A DNA stretch of 29,370 nucleotides from JAFDWI01 sp964595905. GTDB taxonomy: Bacteria; Actinomycetota; Acidimicrobiia; Acidimicrobiales; Iamiaceae. Numbering within the stretch: the stretch's first letter is position 1; each line of letters starts with the position of its first letter. This document shows positions 15,738 through 23,392 of this stretch, one piece after another. The notes beneath the pieces were generated by a model. The model searched no databases. It was not told the DNA's origin and saw nothing but the letters and a program-made list of their open reading frames with translations. A program made the position numbers and the translations under genes. The DNA lies in assembly GCA_964595905.1 (NCBI GenBank), contig CAZQSU010000034.1, positions 1-29,370 of the forward strand, in the 5' to 3' direction.

Positions 15738-16715
15738 TCAACCGCCGAAGTAGCGGCGGGGGACCTCGACGAGCATCGCGTCGATCTGATCGTCGGTGAC
15801 GCCTCCTTCACGGAGGGCCGGCAGGACGTCGTCGCTGATGTGCTCGTAGTTCCAGTTCGGCATCCCGGCGTCGATCACCGCGGGCGCATCGGGTCCGAAC
15901 CAGTCGATCCGACACGACGCGTCGTGGCTGAGCACCATGTGGTCCGCGTAGCCGCGTCGGGTCAGTTCCACGATCGTGGCGACCCGGGCGTCGGTGGGCG
16001 CGAAGACGTCGAGCCCGAACCGGTCCATGCCGAGAATCGCGCCGGTGTCGGCCAGGGACGCGAGCCAGTCGACGTCGGTGGAGTCACCGACGTGGCCGAG
16101 CACGACCTTCGTGAGGTCGACGCCTTCGTCTCGCAGCACACCGAGCACGCCGTCGGCGGTGCGTTCGGCGGCGTTGGTGTGCACGGTGATCGGCGCCCCG
16201 GTGTCGACCGAGACCCGGGCGACGGCCCGCAACGCGCGCTCGACGTCGCCGCTCATCTCGGCATGCTCGACCGCGCACTTCAGAAAGGCCGCTCTGACCC
16301 CGGTGCCGCTGATGCCCTCGGTCAGGTCGCGGGTGAAGTCCCGCACCAGCGGGTCGTCGCCGCCCAGTGGCAGGCCGGGACCCTGGAGCGAATAGGAGAA
16401 CGGCAACGAGTCGTAGGTGTACACGCCCGTGGCGACGACGATGTTGACCCGCACCCGATCCGCGATCTTCACCAGCCGGGGGATGTCGCGTCCCAGACCG
16501 AGCACGGTCGGATCCACGATGGTGGTGATGCCCTTGTCGGCGAGACGGTTGAGTTTGTCCACCGCACGCTCCAGCTCGGCGTTCTCGTCCCACCAGTCAC
16601 CGGTGCCGTAGTTGCGCAGATAGTCGGTGTCGACGACGAACACGTGCTCGTGCATCAGGGTCGGGCCGAGGTCGGCCACGTCGACCGACCCGGCGAGCGT
16701 TTCCACGCGTCTCAT
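15738..16715 (-). CDS. Phosphotriesterase-family metallohydrolase (PTE-like lactonase type)
   Basis: A 325-residue TIM-barrel amidohydrolase with all expected metal ligands: His22 and His24 in MHEHVF, the carboxylated-lysine candidate Lys146 in AAFLKCAVEH, His179 in TVHTNA, His208 in VLGHVGDS, and Asp265 in LSHDAS. Family members hydrolyse lactones (including acyl-homoserine lactones) or, promiscuously, organophosphates; the physiological substrate here is unknown. The start ATG 16715 follows CAGGGT by 6 bases and begins the conserved sequence (RRVETLAGSVDVADLGPTLMHEH). The AhpD-like gene is divergent. Confidence 0.92.
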   Translation of the reverse strand: MRRVETLAGSVDVADLGPTLMHEHVFVVDTDYLRNYGTGDWWDENAELERAVDKLNRLADKGITTIVDPTVLGLGRDIPRLVKIADRVRVNIVVATGVYTYDSLPFSYSLQGPGLPLGGDDPLVRDFTRDLTEGISGTGVRAAFLKCAVEHAEMSGDVERALRAVARVSVDTGAPITVHTNAAERTADGVLGVLRDEGVDLTKVVLGHVGDSTDVDWLASLADTGAILGMDRFGLDVFAPTDARVATIVELTRRGYADHMVLSHDASCRIDWFGPDAPAVIDAGMPNWNYEHISDDVLPALREGGVTDDQIDAMLVEVPRRYFGG

Positions 16716-16835
16716 GGGCCCACCCTGCCACACCGACCACGGTCCCGGTCGTCGGAATCCCGCCGCAGGGGACTCGAAGCACGGAACCAGGGATGTTCCC
16801 CAGGGACAAGGGAGCACATCCGACGATCGCGGCCG

Positions 16836-16851
16836 TACGCTGCGAACCATG
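16836..16851 (+). promoter_or_regulatory. -10 and leaderless start of the AhpD-like gene
   Basis: TACGCT at 16836-16841, then 7 bases, then ATG 16849. The opposite strand has CAGGGT (16722-16727) 6 bases before the divergent hydrolase ATG. Confidence 0.5.
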
Positions 16852-17319
16852 ATCGAACCATCCGACGCCCCGTTCGTCCCGCCCACCCGATTCGGCGACG
16901 TCGCCGGCCTCGATGCGGCCTACGGCGCCATGGCGCACTTCGACCAGAGCATCGACCTCGACCCGACCCTGCGAGAACTCGTCAAGTTGCGCGCCTCGGC
17001 GCTGAACGGCTGCGCGTTCTGTGTCGACATGCACACCACCGACGGCCGTGCCCGCGGTGAGACCGACCGCCGCCTCGCGTCGGTGATGGCGTGGCCCCAT
17101 GCCCCGTTCTTCACCGCCCGTGAACGGGCCGCGCTCCGTCTGACCGACGCGATGACCCTGCTCGACGGGCACGGCGAGGGCGTGCCGGACGAGGTCTGGG
17201 ACGAAGCCAAGACGCACTTCGACGCGACCGAACTGGGCCAGCTCGTGATGGCGATCACCGCGATCAACTCGTGGAACCGCATCGCCGTCACGCTGCTCAT
17301 GACCCCGCCGCTCGACTGA
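16849..17319 (+). CDS. Carboxymuconolactone decarboxylase / AhpD-like protein
   Basis: A 156-residue all-helical protein of the CMD/AhpD superfamily. The signature helix LRELVKLRASALNGCAFCVDMH contains the redox CxxC pair (Cys55, Cys58) and His62, as in alkylhydroperoxidase AhpD. TARERAALRLTDAMTLL follows, and the end ELGQLVMAITAINSWNRIAV is also typical. Members act as peroxidase partners or as decarboxylases; the CxxC favours an antioxidant or redox role. The leaderless-type ATG is well placed and no ribosome site is seen. Confidence 0.92.
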   Translation: MIEPSDAPFVPPTRFGDVAGLDAAYGAMAHFDQSIDLDPTLRELVKLRASALNGCAFCVDMHTTDGRARGETDRRLASVMAWPHAPFFTARERAALRLTDAMTLLDGHGEGVPDEVWDEAKTHFDATELGQLVMAITAINSWNRIAVTLLMTPPLD

Positions 17320-17497
17320 GCGGGCGAGCGGATAGATCTCGACTGTCTCGACTCACGACGACTTTTCTCCGAGCTCCGCTGGCAGAACGTTCGCTCTGTT
17401 GCCGGGTCGGATCCGCTATCGGCGCTTCCTCTGAGCACCGGACCGCACCATGCCCGCGGGCAGACGAGTGGGCGCCATGCATACCGGCGCGGCGGAG

Positions 17498-17520
17498 GCC
17501 GGCGGGAAAGATGCGCCGGC
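17498..17520. other. Intergenic inverted repeat upstream of the acyltransferase
   Basis: GCCGGC (17498-17503) and GCCGGC (17515-17520) can pair across an 11-base loop. It lies in the 279-base gap before the acyltransferase. It could terminate the preceding unit or be chance in GC-rich DNA. Confidence 0.3.
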
Positions 17521-17598
17521 GATCCCTTCCTCCTGAAGCGCCGCGGAACCGACTGGTACCGTGGACCCTTCGACGGTCCGGCGAGTGAAGGTGACCCA

Positions 17599-18129
17599 AT
17601 GACCGAATCCGATGCGGCGAACGGTGCGCGCGGGGGCCTCTTTCGTCGACGCAACGTCGTGCGCAGGATCTTCCCGTTGTCGTACAAGACACTGACCGTG
17701 CACCGACTCATCGAACGTCTGGTCCGGTCCGGTCACCCCGACGCCGCGCTGGTCGTCTCGGAATGCTGGAAGATCGTCACCGGCATCGAGGTCAAGGTGG
17801 GCGCCCAGATCGGCGAAGGGACGATCTTCGTCCACGCACAAGGAGTGGTCGTCGGTGAGACCGCGGTGATCGGAAGGGACTGTCGCGTCTATCAACAGGT
17901 CACCCTCGGTGGGGGTCGCCGCGACCGCCCGGAGATGCCGGTGGTCGGTGACCGGGTGACGATGTACGCCGGGGCGAAGCTGACGGGCGCGATCCACGTG
18001 GGGGATCACGCCTCGATCGGCGCCAATGCGGTCGTGACCCATGACGTGCCCGCCGGCGCGATCGTTGCCGGCGTGCCCGCGGCGATCGTGGGTTGGCACG
18101 ACGGCTTCGGACCGGAGCAGGTCTCGTAG
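17599..18129 (+). CDS. Hexapeptide-repeat acyltransferase, serine acetyltransferase-like
   Basis: A 176-residue left-handed beta-helix acyltransferase. A helical N-terminus (about 1-55) is followed by hexapeptide repeats: EVKVGAQIGEGTIFVHAQGVVVGETAVIGRDCRVYQQVTLGGG, then VGDRVTMYAGAKLTGAIHVGDHASIGANAVVTHDVPAGAIVAGVPA. The order resembles CysE. However, the helical domain is shorter than in E. coli-type CysE, the DHG catalytic motif reads VHA, and the second catalytic His (RHP) is replaced in RPEMPVVG. It is probably not a housekeeping cysteine-pathway enzyme; another acceptor is possible. A good ribosome site (AAGGTG) lies 5 bases before the ATG, and TACCGT near 17559 may be the -10. Confidence 0.85.
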   Translation: MTESDAANGARGGLFRRRNVVRRIFPLSYKTLTVHRLIERLVRSGHPDAALVVSECWKIVTGIEVKVGAQIGEGTIFVHAQGVVVGETAVIGRDCRVYQQVTLGGGRRDRPEMPVVGDRVTMYAGAKLTGAIHVGDHASIGANAVVTHDVPAGAIVAGVPAAIVGWHDGFGPEQVS

Positions 18130-18171
18130 CCACCTGCGGCGCCAGACACATGCGCGCGGGCCGATGGTCGG

Positions 18172-18245
18172 TGGAGACGATGGGACTCGAACCCACGACC
18201 CCCTGCTTGCAAAGCAGGTGCTCTAGCCAGCTGAGCTACGTCCCC
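18172..18245 (-). tRNA. tRNA-Ala (anticodon TGC)
   Basis: Minus-strand cloverleaf of 74 bases with discriminator. Acceptor GGGGACG pairs with CGTCTCC; the D arm is GCTC/GAGC, the anticodon stem CCTGC/GCAGG has loop TTTGCAA, and the T arm is GTGGG-TTCGAGT-CCCAT. CCA is not encoded. Confidence 0.96.
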
Positions 18246-18279
18246 GTCGGGGCGGGCAAACCGCCGCTTCGGACCCTTC

Positions 18280-18285
18280 AGACTA
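18280..18285 (-). promoter_or_regulatory. Probable -10 of tRNA-Ala
   Basis: Minus-strand TAGTCT lies 34 bases upstream of the mature 5' end, giving a short processed leader. No clear -35 is visible. Confidence 0.4.
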
Positions 18286-18322
18286 CCCATTGACTGCCGC
18301 GGGCGGGGAGTCGCGCGGTCCT

Positions 18323-18338
18323 GTCACGCCAAGGTGAC
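18323..18338. promoter_or_regulatory. Inverted repeat upstream of the GH5 gene, possible operator
   Basis: GTCAC (18323-18327) and GTGAC (18334-18338) with a 6-base spacer lie 28 bases before the GH5 -10. The size suits a dimeric regulator, possibly the nearby AraC protein, but nothing more supports it. Confidence 0.25.
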
Positions 18339-18365
18339 GTGCCCGACCCGACCCGATCGGAAGGG

Positions 18366-18380
18366 TAGGGTCTCGGCGTG
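18366..18380 (+). promoter_or_regulatory. -10 and leaderless start of the GH5 gene
   Basis: TAGGGT at 18366-18371, then 6 bases, then GTG at 18378. Confidence 0.5.
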
Positions 18381-20009
18381 ATCACCCACGGCAGCCGCCG
18401 ATCCGTAGTGACCGCGTTCCTCACCGCCCTCGTGGCGCTGACCGTCATCGTCGGCGTCTCGCAGCCGGCCAGCAACGCGGCCGGTCCGTCCGCGGGTGCG
18501 CCGACCTGGCCGGTGTCGCACGAGGGACGCTGGCTCACCGACGCCCAGGGTCGGGCCCTGCTCATCCACGGGGTGAACTTCGTCGCCAAGGGACCCGGCG
18601 TCACCCCCGCCGACATGGGTTTCGGCGCCGACGACGCCCAGTGGCTGGTCGACAACGGCTTCGAGGTCGTGCGTCTGGGCACCACCGCCGCGTCGATCAT
18701 GCCCAGCCCGGGGGTCGTCGACACCGCGTACCTCGATTCGTTCGCCCAGACGGTGCACATGCTGACCGACCACGGATTGCTGGTGCTCGTCGACCTGCAC
18801 CAGGACGGTTGGGGGCCGACCCTGGGCAGCGACGGCTTCCCCGATTGGATGACCATCACCCACGGCGCGGAGAACACGCACACCGATTTCCCGCTGTACT
18901 ACATCACCAATCCGGCCATTCAGGCGGCGTTCCAGAGTTTCTGGGACGACGAGGACGGTCCCGACGGCGTGCCACTGCAGGACAGCGCCGCGAAGATCTG
19001 GAAGGCGCTCGCCGGATCGGTGGCCGGCGACCCCGGCGTGATCGGCTACGACCTGTTGAACGAGCCGTGGCCGGGCACCACCTGGCAGGACTGCATCTCG
19101 GCCCAGGGATGCCCCGTCCAGGACGCCGCGCTCGACGCGTTCCACACCAAGATGACCCAGGCGATCCGCAGCGTCGACCCGACCGGCCTGGTCTTCGGCG
19201 AACCGTACGTGCTGTTCAACTTCGGCCAGGGGCCGACCCACATCTCGCTTCCCGGCGGCGACCCGGCCTCCGGCATGGCCTGGCACATGTACACGACCGA
19301 TCCCTCGTTCGAACCGGCGGTCGTCGACTTCGCGGCCCAGTGGGCCGCACACACCGGTGGTGCCCTGTTGAACACCGAGTTCGGCGCCGTCTCGGATCCG
19401 GCGGTCATCGACCGCATGACCGGTGAGCTCGACAACGGGCTCATGCCGTGGATCTGGTGGGCCTACAACGAGGAGATCCTCCTCGACGCGCACCAGCCTC
19501 CGACCGATGCGAACCTGTACGACCTCGATACCGTCGGGGCGATCGTCCGGCCGCACCCGGTCGCTGTCGCGGGGACCCCCAAGGCGCTCGATTACGACGC
19601 CTCCAGCCGCCTGCTCGACTTCTCGTTCACACCCGAGCGGGTCGGCGGCGGGACGTTCCCGGCGCAGACGGTGACCTCGTTCGCGCTTCCCGACCGCAGC
19701 TACCCCGACGGGTACGAGGTCGACGTGCGCGGCGGGCACGTCACATCGGCTCCGGGCGCGGCGCAGCTCACCGTGGTGGCCGACGCGGGTGCGTCGTGTG
19801 TGTCGGTCGCGGTCGCGCCGGCCGGCGGTGCGGCTCCGGTGGCCGCGACCGACGGATGTGCAACGCCGGCCACCACCACGACGACCACGACGTCGACGCC
19901 CGCCTCGACGAGCGTGCCCGCGGGCAGCTCCACGACTGTCCCGGCCTCGACGTCGCCCAGCGCCCGGCCCGCGGTCGCGGTGCGCGCCGAACCGACCTTC
20001 ACCGGCTGA
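18378..20009 (+). CDS. Secreted glycoside hydrolase family 5, endoglycoceramidase-like
   Basis: A 543-residue secreted enzyme. A signal peptide covers about residues 1-35. The (beta/alpha)8 domain starts WLTDAQGRALLIHGVNF. The acid/base is Glu229 in GYDLLNEPWPG and the nucleophile is Glu334 in LLNTEFGA; the sequences around both match endoglycoceramidases, which release the glycan from glycosphingolipids. A small beta domain follows (from about 390: RPHPVAVAGTPKALDYD), then a Thr/Ser/Pro-rich tail ending PTFTG with no membrane anchor. GTG is the start. The true substrate could be another glycolipid or beta-glycoside. Confidence 0.9.
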   Translation: MITHGSRRSVVTAFLTALVALTVIVGVSQPASNAAGPSAGAPTWPVSHEGRWLTDAQGRALLIHGVNFVAKGPGVTPADMGFGADDAQWLVDNGFEVVRLGTTAASIMPSPGVVDTAYLDSFAQTVHMLTDHGLLVLVDLHQDGWGPTLGSDGFPDWMTITHGAENTHTDFPLYYITNPAIQAAFQSFWDDEDGPDGVPLQDSAAKIWKALAGSVAGDPGVIGYDLLNEPWPGTTWQDCISAQGCPVQDAALDAFHTKMTQAIRSVDPTGLVFGEPYVLFNFGQGPTHISLPGGDPASGMAWHMYTTDPSFEPAVVDFAAQWAAHTGGALLNTEFGAVSDPAVIDRMTGELDNGLMPWIWWAYNEEILLDAHQPPTDANLYDLDTVGAIVRPHPVAVAGTPKALDYDASSRLLDFSFTPERVGGGTFPAQTVTSFALPDRSYPDGYEVDVRGGHVTSAPGAAQLTVVADAGASCVSVAVAPAGGAAPVAATDGCATPATTTTTTTSTPASTSVPAGSSTTVPASTSPSARPAVAVRAEPTFTG

Positions 20010-20096
20010 GATGCCCCGTGCTCGGCTCGACTCGCATCGTGGGGCACCACCTGGCAGTTGCGCGCGACGCACCATCGCCCCCGCGCCGGGGCACCC

Positions 20097-20510
20097 ATGG
20101 CGATGACCCCTGAGCGCCGAGCCGACCTGGCACACCTGCGCCGCACCCGCGACCTGATGGACCGCGACTTCGCGGAACCGCTGGACGTGCCCGCGCTCGC
20201 CCGCGCCGCGGCGATGTCGCCGGCGCACTTCTCACGCCAGTTCCGGGCCGCGTACGGCGAGACCCCGTACGCCTATCTGATGACCCGGCGCATCGAACGG
20301 GCCAAGGCCCTGCTGCGTCAGGGTGAATCGGTCACCGACACGTGCTTCACGGTGGGATGCACCTCGCTGGGGTCGTTCAGCTCCCGGTTCACCGAGATCG
20401 TCGGCGAGACGCCTTCGGCCTACCGCGCCCGTGACCACACCGCCCACGAGGCGGTTCCACCGTGTGTGAGCAAGGTCGTCACGCGCCCGCCCCGCCACCG
20501 CGTCGCTTGA
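20097..20510 (+). CDS. AraC-family transcriptional regulator (DNA-binding domain only)
   Basis: A 137-residue regulator consisting almost only of the AraC double helix-turn-helix: DVPALARAAAMSPAHFSRQFRAAYGETPYAYL, then RRIERAKALLRQGESVTDTCFTVGCTSLGSFSSRFTEIVGETPSAYRA, the family signature. It lacks a sensory domain. Such short AraC proteins are often next to a VOC-fold protein like the one at 22169, which may supply sensing; that link is from family knowledge. ATG 20097 is used; ATG 20103 is possible. It is convergent with the NmrA-like gene. Confidence 0.92.
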   Translation: MAMTPERRADLAHLRRTRDLMDRDFAEPLDVPALARAAAMSPAHFSRQFRAAYGETPYAYLMTRRIERAKALLRQGESVTDTCFTVGCTSLGSFSSRFTEIVGETPSAYRARDHTAHEAVPPCVSKVVTRPPRHRVA

Positions 20511-20553
20511 GGCCGGCGCCATCGACGGGACGCGGCCGAGTGGGGGCCGTCGT

Positions 20554-21312
20554 TCACCGCCACGGCTGGGCGTCCGGACCGGCCAGCCAGTCGTCGAACG
20601 TCTGACCTCCCCGGGCACCCGAACCGATCGGCAGGAGCCCGCCGTTTTGCATCGCGTGACCGCCTGGTCCTGGGAGGCGCACCGGAACGATCACCGTGCG
20701 AGCGCCACGAGCGCGCACCAACTGTCGGGCCTTCTCGACGATCTGTTCGACCCGCGGGCCCGCGACGTCGTCGAGCAGGCCGCCGGGTGAGGCGAGCGCG
20801 GCGTCCACCAACAACCCCGCCAGCTCGCGCACCGCGATCGGCTGCGATCGCATCCGCGGCACCAGCGCGATCGGTCCTTTCCGGGTGCGTTCCAGGATCT
20901 GGCCCACGAACTCGTGAAACTGTGTCGCCCGCAGGATCGTGAAGGGAACGTCGCCGGCGCCGATGAGTTCCTCCTGGCGGAGCTTGCCCGCGTAGTAGCC
21001 GATCGGAACCCGGTCGATGCCGACGATCGACAAGGCCACGTGGTGCTCGATCCCGACACGACGCTCGGCCCGGAGCAAGGTCCGGGTGACGGCCTCGAAG
21101 AAGCCGATCGATGTGGCGGCCGACTGGGTGGTCACGTTGGTGACGTCGACCACGGCGTCGCACCCGACCAGGGCCTCGTCCGCGCCGGTACCGGCGACGA
21201 GGTCGACACCCCGGGCCCGCGCCAGCACGACGACGTCGTGGCCACGTTCGGTGAGTTCCCGCACGACGTGGCGACCGGCCAGCCCGGTGCCACCTGCAAC
21301 GGCGATCTTCAT
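20554..21312 (-). CDS. NmrA-like NAD(P)-binding oxidoreductase (atypical SDR)
   Basis: A 252-residue protein with an N-terminal Rossmann motif GGTGLAGRHVVREL and VVVLARARG as the second strand. VVDVTNVTTQ sits at the end of strand 4, YYAGKLRQEELI holds the SDR-type Tyr-x3-Lys, and FTILRATQFHEFV is typical of NmrA/TMR-type atypical SDRs. Members act as redox sensors or quinone/flavin reductases. AGGAG lies 11 bases before the ATG. It is divergent from the deazaflavin-dependent gene with a 226-base gap between starts in which I see no gene. Confidence 0.9.
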   Translation of the reverse strand: MKIAVAGGTGLAGRHVVRELTERGHDVVVLARARGVDLVAGTGADEALVGCDAVVDVTNVTTQSAATSIGFFEAVTRTLLRAERRVGIEHHVALSIVGIDRVPIGYYAGKLRQEELIGAGDVPFTILRATQFHEFVGQILERTRKGPIALVPRMRSQPIAVRELAGLLVDAALASPGGLLDDVAGPRVEQIVEKARQLVRARGARTVIVPVRLPGPGGHAMQNGGLLPIGSGARGGQTFDDWLAGPDAQPWR

Positions 21313-21538
21313 CGTGTCTGACGCTCCTCGGGCGGCGGAACCGGGTCGTCGAGGTGACCGGCGCGTCCATCCTGTTCCCCCCGAGCACGACGGACAACCG
21401 ATTTCGCGCCGGCTACCGCACGAGCACGTCGCGGCCGGCCGATCCCGTCGGTCGCTACGGCGCCCCGCAGAACGCAAAGCTCGTTGCCACTGTGGGGAGC
21501 GGGCGGGCACGATGGCGGCGACGACCTGGAGGTCACCG

Positions 21539-22003
21539 ATGCAGCTCGACGACATCGAACGCCGGTTCGGGAATCGCGTGGTCAATCCGATCACTCGATG
21601 GCTGCTCGCCCACGGGCTCGGACCGCCCGCGTACGCGCTGGTCGAGGCAACCGGCCGCAAGAGCGGCCTTCCCCGGGTCGTGCCGGTGGCCAACGGGCTC
21701 GACGGCGACACGTTCTGGCTCATCGCGGGGCTCGGCGACCGCGGGAATCTCGCCCGCAACATCGCTGCCGACCCGCGAGTGCGCGTGCTGGCCCAACCGC
21801 CGCTGATCCGTGACGGTTGGCGGACGCGTTGGCGGACCGGCACCGCGACGTTCCTGCCGGGAGACGATGCGTGGGCTCGCCACCGTCGCCTCGGGCGAGG
21901 TCGGCCCTTCTATCGCCTCGACGGACTACTGCTGCGCCGTCTCGCCGCCGGCGACGAGCCACTCACCGTCCGCATCGACCTCGACGACGCCGCAACGACG
22001 TGA
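21539..22003 (+). CDS. Deazaflavin (F420)-dependent nitroreductase-family protein
   Basis: A 154-residue split-barrel protein of the Ddn/DUF385 family, which uses reduced F420 to reduce nitro compounds, quinones or enones. The signature TGRKSGLPRVVPVANGLDGDTFWLIAGLGDRGNLARNIAADPRVRV is intact. GGAGG six bases before the ATG makes the start secure and marks it as a leadered gene. F420 use points to an actinobacterial host. The native substrate is unknown. Confidence 0.9.
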   Translation: MQLDDIERRFGNRVVNPITRWLLAHGLGPPAYALVEATGRKSGLPRVVPVANGLDGDTFWLIAGLGDRGNLARNIAADPRVRVLAQPPLIRDGWRTRWRTGTATFLPGDDAWARHRRLGRGRPFYRLDGLLLRRLAAGDEPLTVRIDLDDAATT

Positions 22004-22155
22004 GGGGGCGATCGGCGGCGCCCGTCACGCGTCGACGCCCGCACCGCACCTGCGACTCGACCGAAGCGCCGTCGTGACCATGACCTGTGACGAGCCGGTT
22101 CGGAGCGGTGCGCCAAGCGAGCAGGATTCGAGAAGCACGCCACGGCCCGGTTCCG

Positions 22156-22171
22156 TACCGTGTCTGCCATG
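22156..22171 (+). promoter_or_regulatory. -10 and leaderless start of VOC gene 1
   Basis: TACCGT at 22156-22161, then 7 bases, then ATG at 22169. Confidence 0.45.
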
Positions 22172-22567
22172 ACCATTTCCGTCTCCACCATGTTCATCAC
22201 CGTCGACGACCCCGACGAGGCTCTCGGCTTCTACCGCGACGCCCTCGGACTGGAGGTACGCATGGACGTGTCCTCCGACGGGTTCCGCTGGGTGACCGTC
22301 GGCGCGCCGGGCCAGGATCTCGCCGTCGTGCTCTCCCAACCCCACGGGGGTCGCTCCCAGACCGAAGGTGACCAACTCGAAGAGCTCGTGGCCAAGGGCG
22401 CCCTGCAGGCGGCGATCTTCGCCACCGACGATCTGGACGCGACCTTCGAGAAGGTCCGCGCCTCGGGCGCCGAGGTCCTCCAGGAGCCGACGTCGCAACC
22501 CTGGGGCGCCCGCGACTGCGCGTTCCGCGACCCGTCGGGCAACCTCGTCAGGATCGCGCAGGCCTGA
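22169..22567 (+). CDS. VOC-superfamily protein (glyoxalase/bleomycin-resistance fold), AraC-associated type
   Basis: A 132-residue protein with the two beta-alpha-beta-beta-beta modules of the VOC fold. The first module includes STMFITVDDPDEALGFYRDALGLEV and the second begins AAIFATDDLDATFEKVRASGAEVLQEP. It ends RDCAFRDPSGNLVRIAQA, with the usual end-of-fold DPSGN. Its sequence is of the kind usually encoded beside a short AraC regulator; here that regulator lies 1.7 kb upstream. Enzyme or ligand-binding function cannot be decided. Confidence 0.9.
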   Translation: MTISVSTMFITVDDPDEALGFYRDALGLEVRMDVSSDGFRWVTVGAPGQDLAVVLSQPHGGRSQTEGDQLEELVAKGALQAAIFATDDLDATFEKVRASGAEVLQEPTSQPWGARDCAFRDPSGNLVRIAQA

Positions 22568-22596
22568 TCCGCCGAGCACGCCCCGGTCTGCGGGCG

Positions 22597-22611
22597 TACG
22601 CTCCGCGCATG
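22597..22611 (+). promoter_or_regulatory. -10 and leaderless start of VOC gene 2
   Basis: TACGCT at 22597-22602, then CCGCGC, then ATG at 22609. The same CTCCGCGCATG string precedes VOC gene 3 on the other strand. Confidence 0.5.
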
Positions 22612-23031
22612 TCCTTCACTCCCTATCTCTTCTTCACCGGTGACTGCCGGGCCGCCATGGAGCGCTACCACGAGATCTTCGGTGGCGACCTGCAGGTGCT
22701 CACCGGCGCCGACACCCCGCCGGACGCGACCGGCAACGAAGGCCCGGCCATGCCCGCGGATCTGGTGATGCATGCGGCACTCGCCATGAGCGACGGCGGG
22801 TTGCTTCTGGCATCGGACGACCCGACGACCGACGACCCGGGCCCGAAGGCGGGCTTCCGGGTCAGCTACTCGGCGGCCGACGCCGACGACGCCCGTCGGG
22901 TGTTCGACGCGTTGGCCGAGGGTGGCTCGGTGCAGCTCCCCGTGGGCGAGACGTTCTTCTCACCGGCGTTCGGCATGTGCACCGACCGCTTCGGCATCCC
23001 CTGGATGATCGGCGTCGGCTCCGACGCCTGA
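22609..23031 (+). CDS. PhnB-like VOC protein
   Basis: A 140-residue PhnB/YjdN-type VOC protein: TPYLFFTGDCRAAMERYHEIFGGDL at the start, DLVMHAALAMSDGGLLLASDD, then RRVFDALAEGGSVQLPVGETFFSPAFGMCTDRFGIPWMIG at the end, where FG-CTDRFGIPW is the family signature. The family is often mislabelled as demethylubiquinone methyltransferase; no methyltransferase motif is present. The role is unknown. It starts 41 bases after VOC gene 1 with its own -10-like hexamer. Confidence 0.92.
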   Translation: MSFTPYLFFTGDCRAAMERYHEIFGGDLQVLTGADTPPDATGNEGPAMPADLVMHAALAMSDGGLLLASDDPTTDDPGPKAGFRVSYSAADADDARRVFDALAEGGSVQLPVGETFFSPAFGMCTDRFGIPWMIGVGSDA

Positions 23032-23054
23032 ACCGTCTGCACCAGCCGCGAACA

Positions 23055-23104
23055 CGTCTCTGCACGCTCGATGGCCCCATGAGGTGGACAAGCGTGCAAA
23101 GACG
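23055..23104. repeat. Palindromic repeat element, copy 1
   Basis: CGTCTCTGCACGCT (23055-23068) pairs with AGCGTGCAAAGACG (23091-23104) with one mismatch across a 22-base loop. The loop contains GATGGCCCCATG. Copy 2 is 338 bases away, with similar arms, loop and flanks. Confidence 0.8.
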
Positions 23105-23392
23105 CGCATCGCCCGGCCGGTCGGAGTCTCGGTTCTCGGAGCAGGTCGATGAGCCGACGCGGCATCGGTCAGCGCTGACGTCTCCAAGCAGAATCCGTCG
23201 TCAGACTCCCGCTCGACCCGGCCGCCGCCGGCGCCGCCCCCCAGAGTGGTGAGCAGCAGCCCGCGGCGGTCGGCGAGTTCGTCGAGGACCCGCCGGCGGG
23301 TGGCGGTTGCTCGTGTGAGTAGTGCTTCGGGTTCGCCCGCGAGCCACCGTTTTGGCCCTCATCCCGCGACCGGGCGCATCTGGCCACGAACG
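23105..23392. other. Non-coding interval between palindromic repeats, possible gene remnant
   Basis: This stretch lies between two convergent genes. No complete gene is visible. On the minus strand one frame reads PEALLTRATATRRRVLDELAD followed by RGLLLTTL, which has the look of coding sequence, but it has no credible start and shortly runs into the copy 1 palindrome. It may be a decayed gene; I cannot name the parent family. Confidence 0.3.

Noticed and set aside
14009..15799. A 596-codon open frame opposite the ClC channel and methyltransferase genes
   Set aside because: It is an antisense shadow: Arg/Asp/His/Gly-rich with no domain, while the opposite strand encodes clear ClC and methyltransferase motifs.
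17320..17598. Possible riboswitch or T-box before the acyltransferase gene
   Set aside because: No conserved riboswitch core, tRNA-specifier element or T-box sequence could be recognised; only a short GC palindrome is present.
10665..18245. The two tRNA genes as integration sites of a mobile island
   Set aside because: No integrase gene and no repeated tRNA 3' end was found nearby, and composition does not visibly change.
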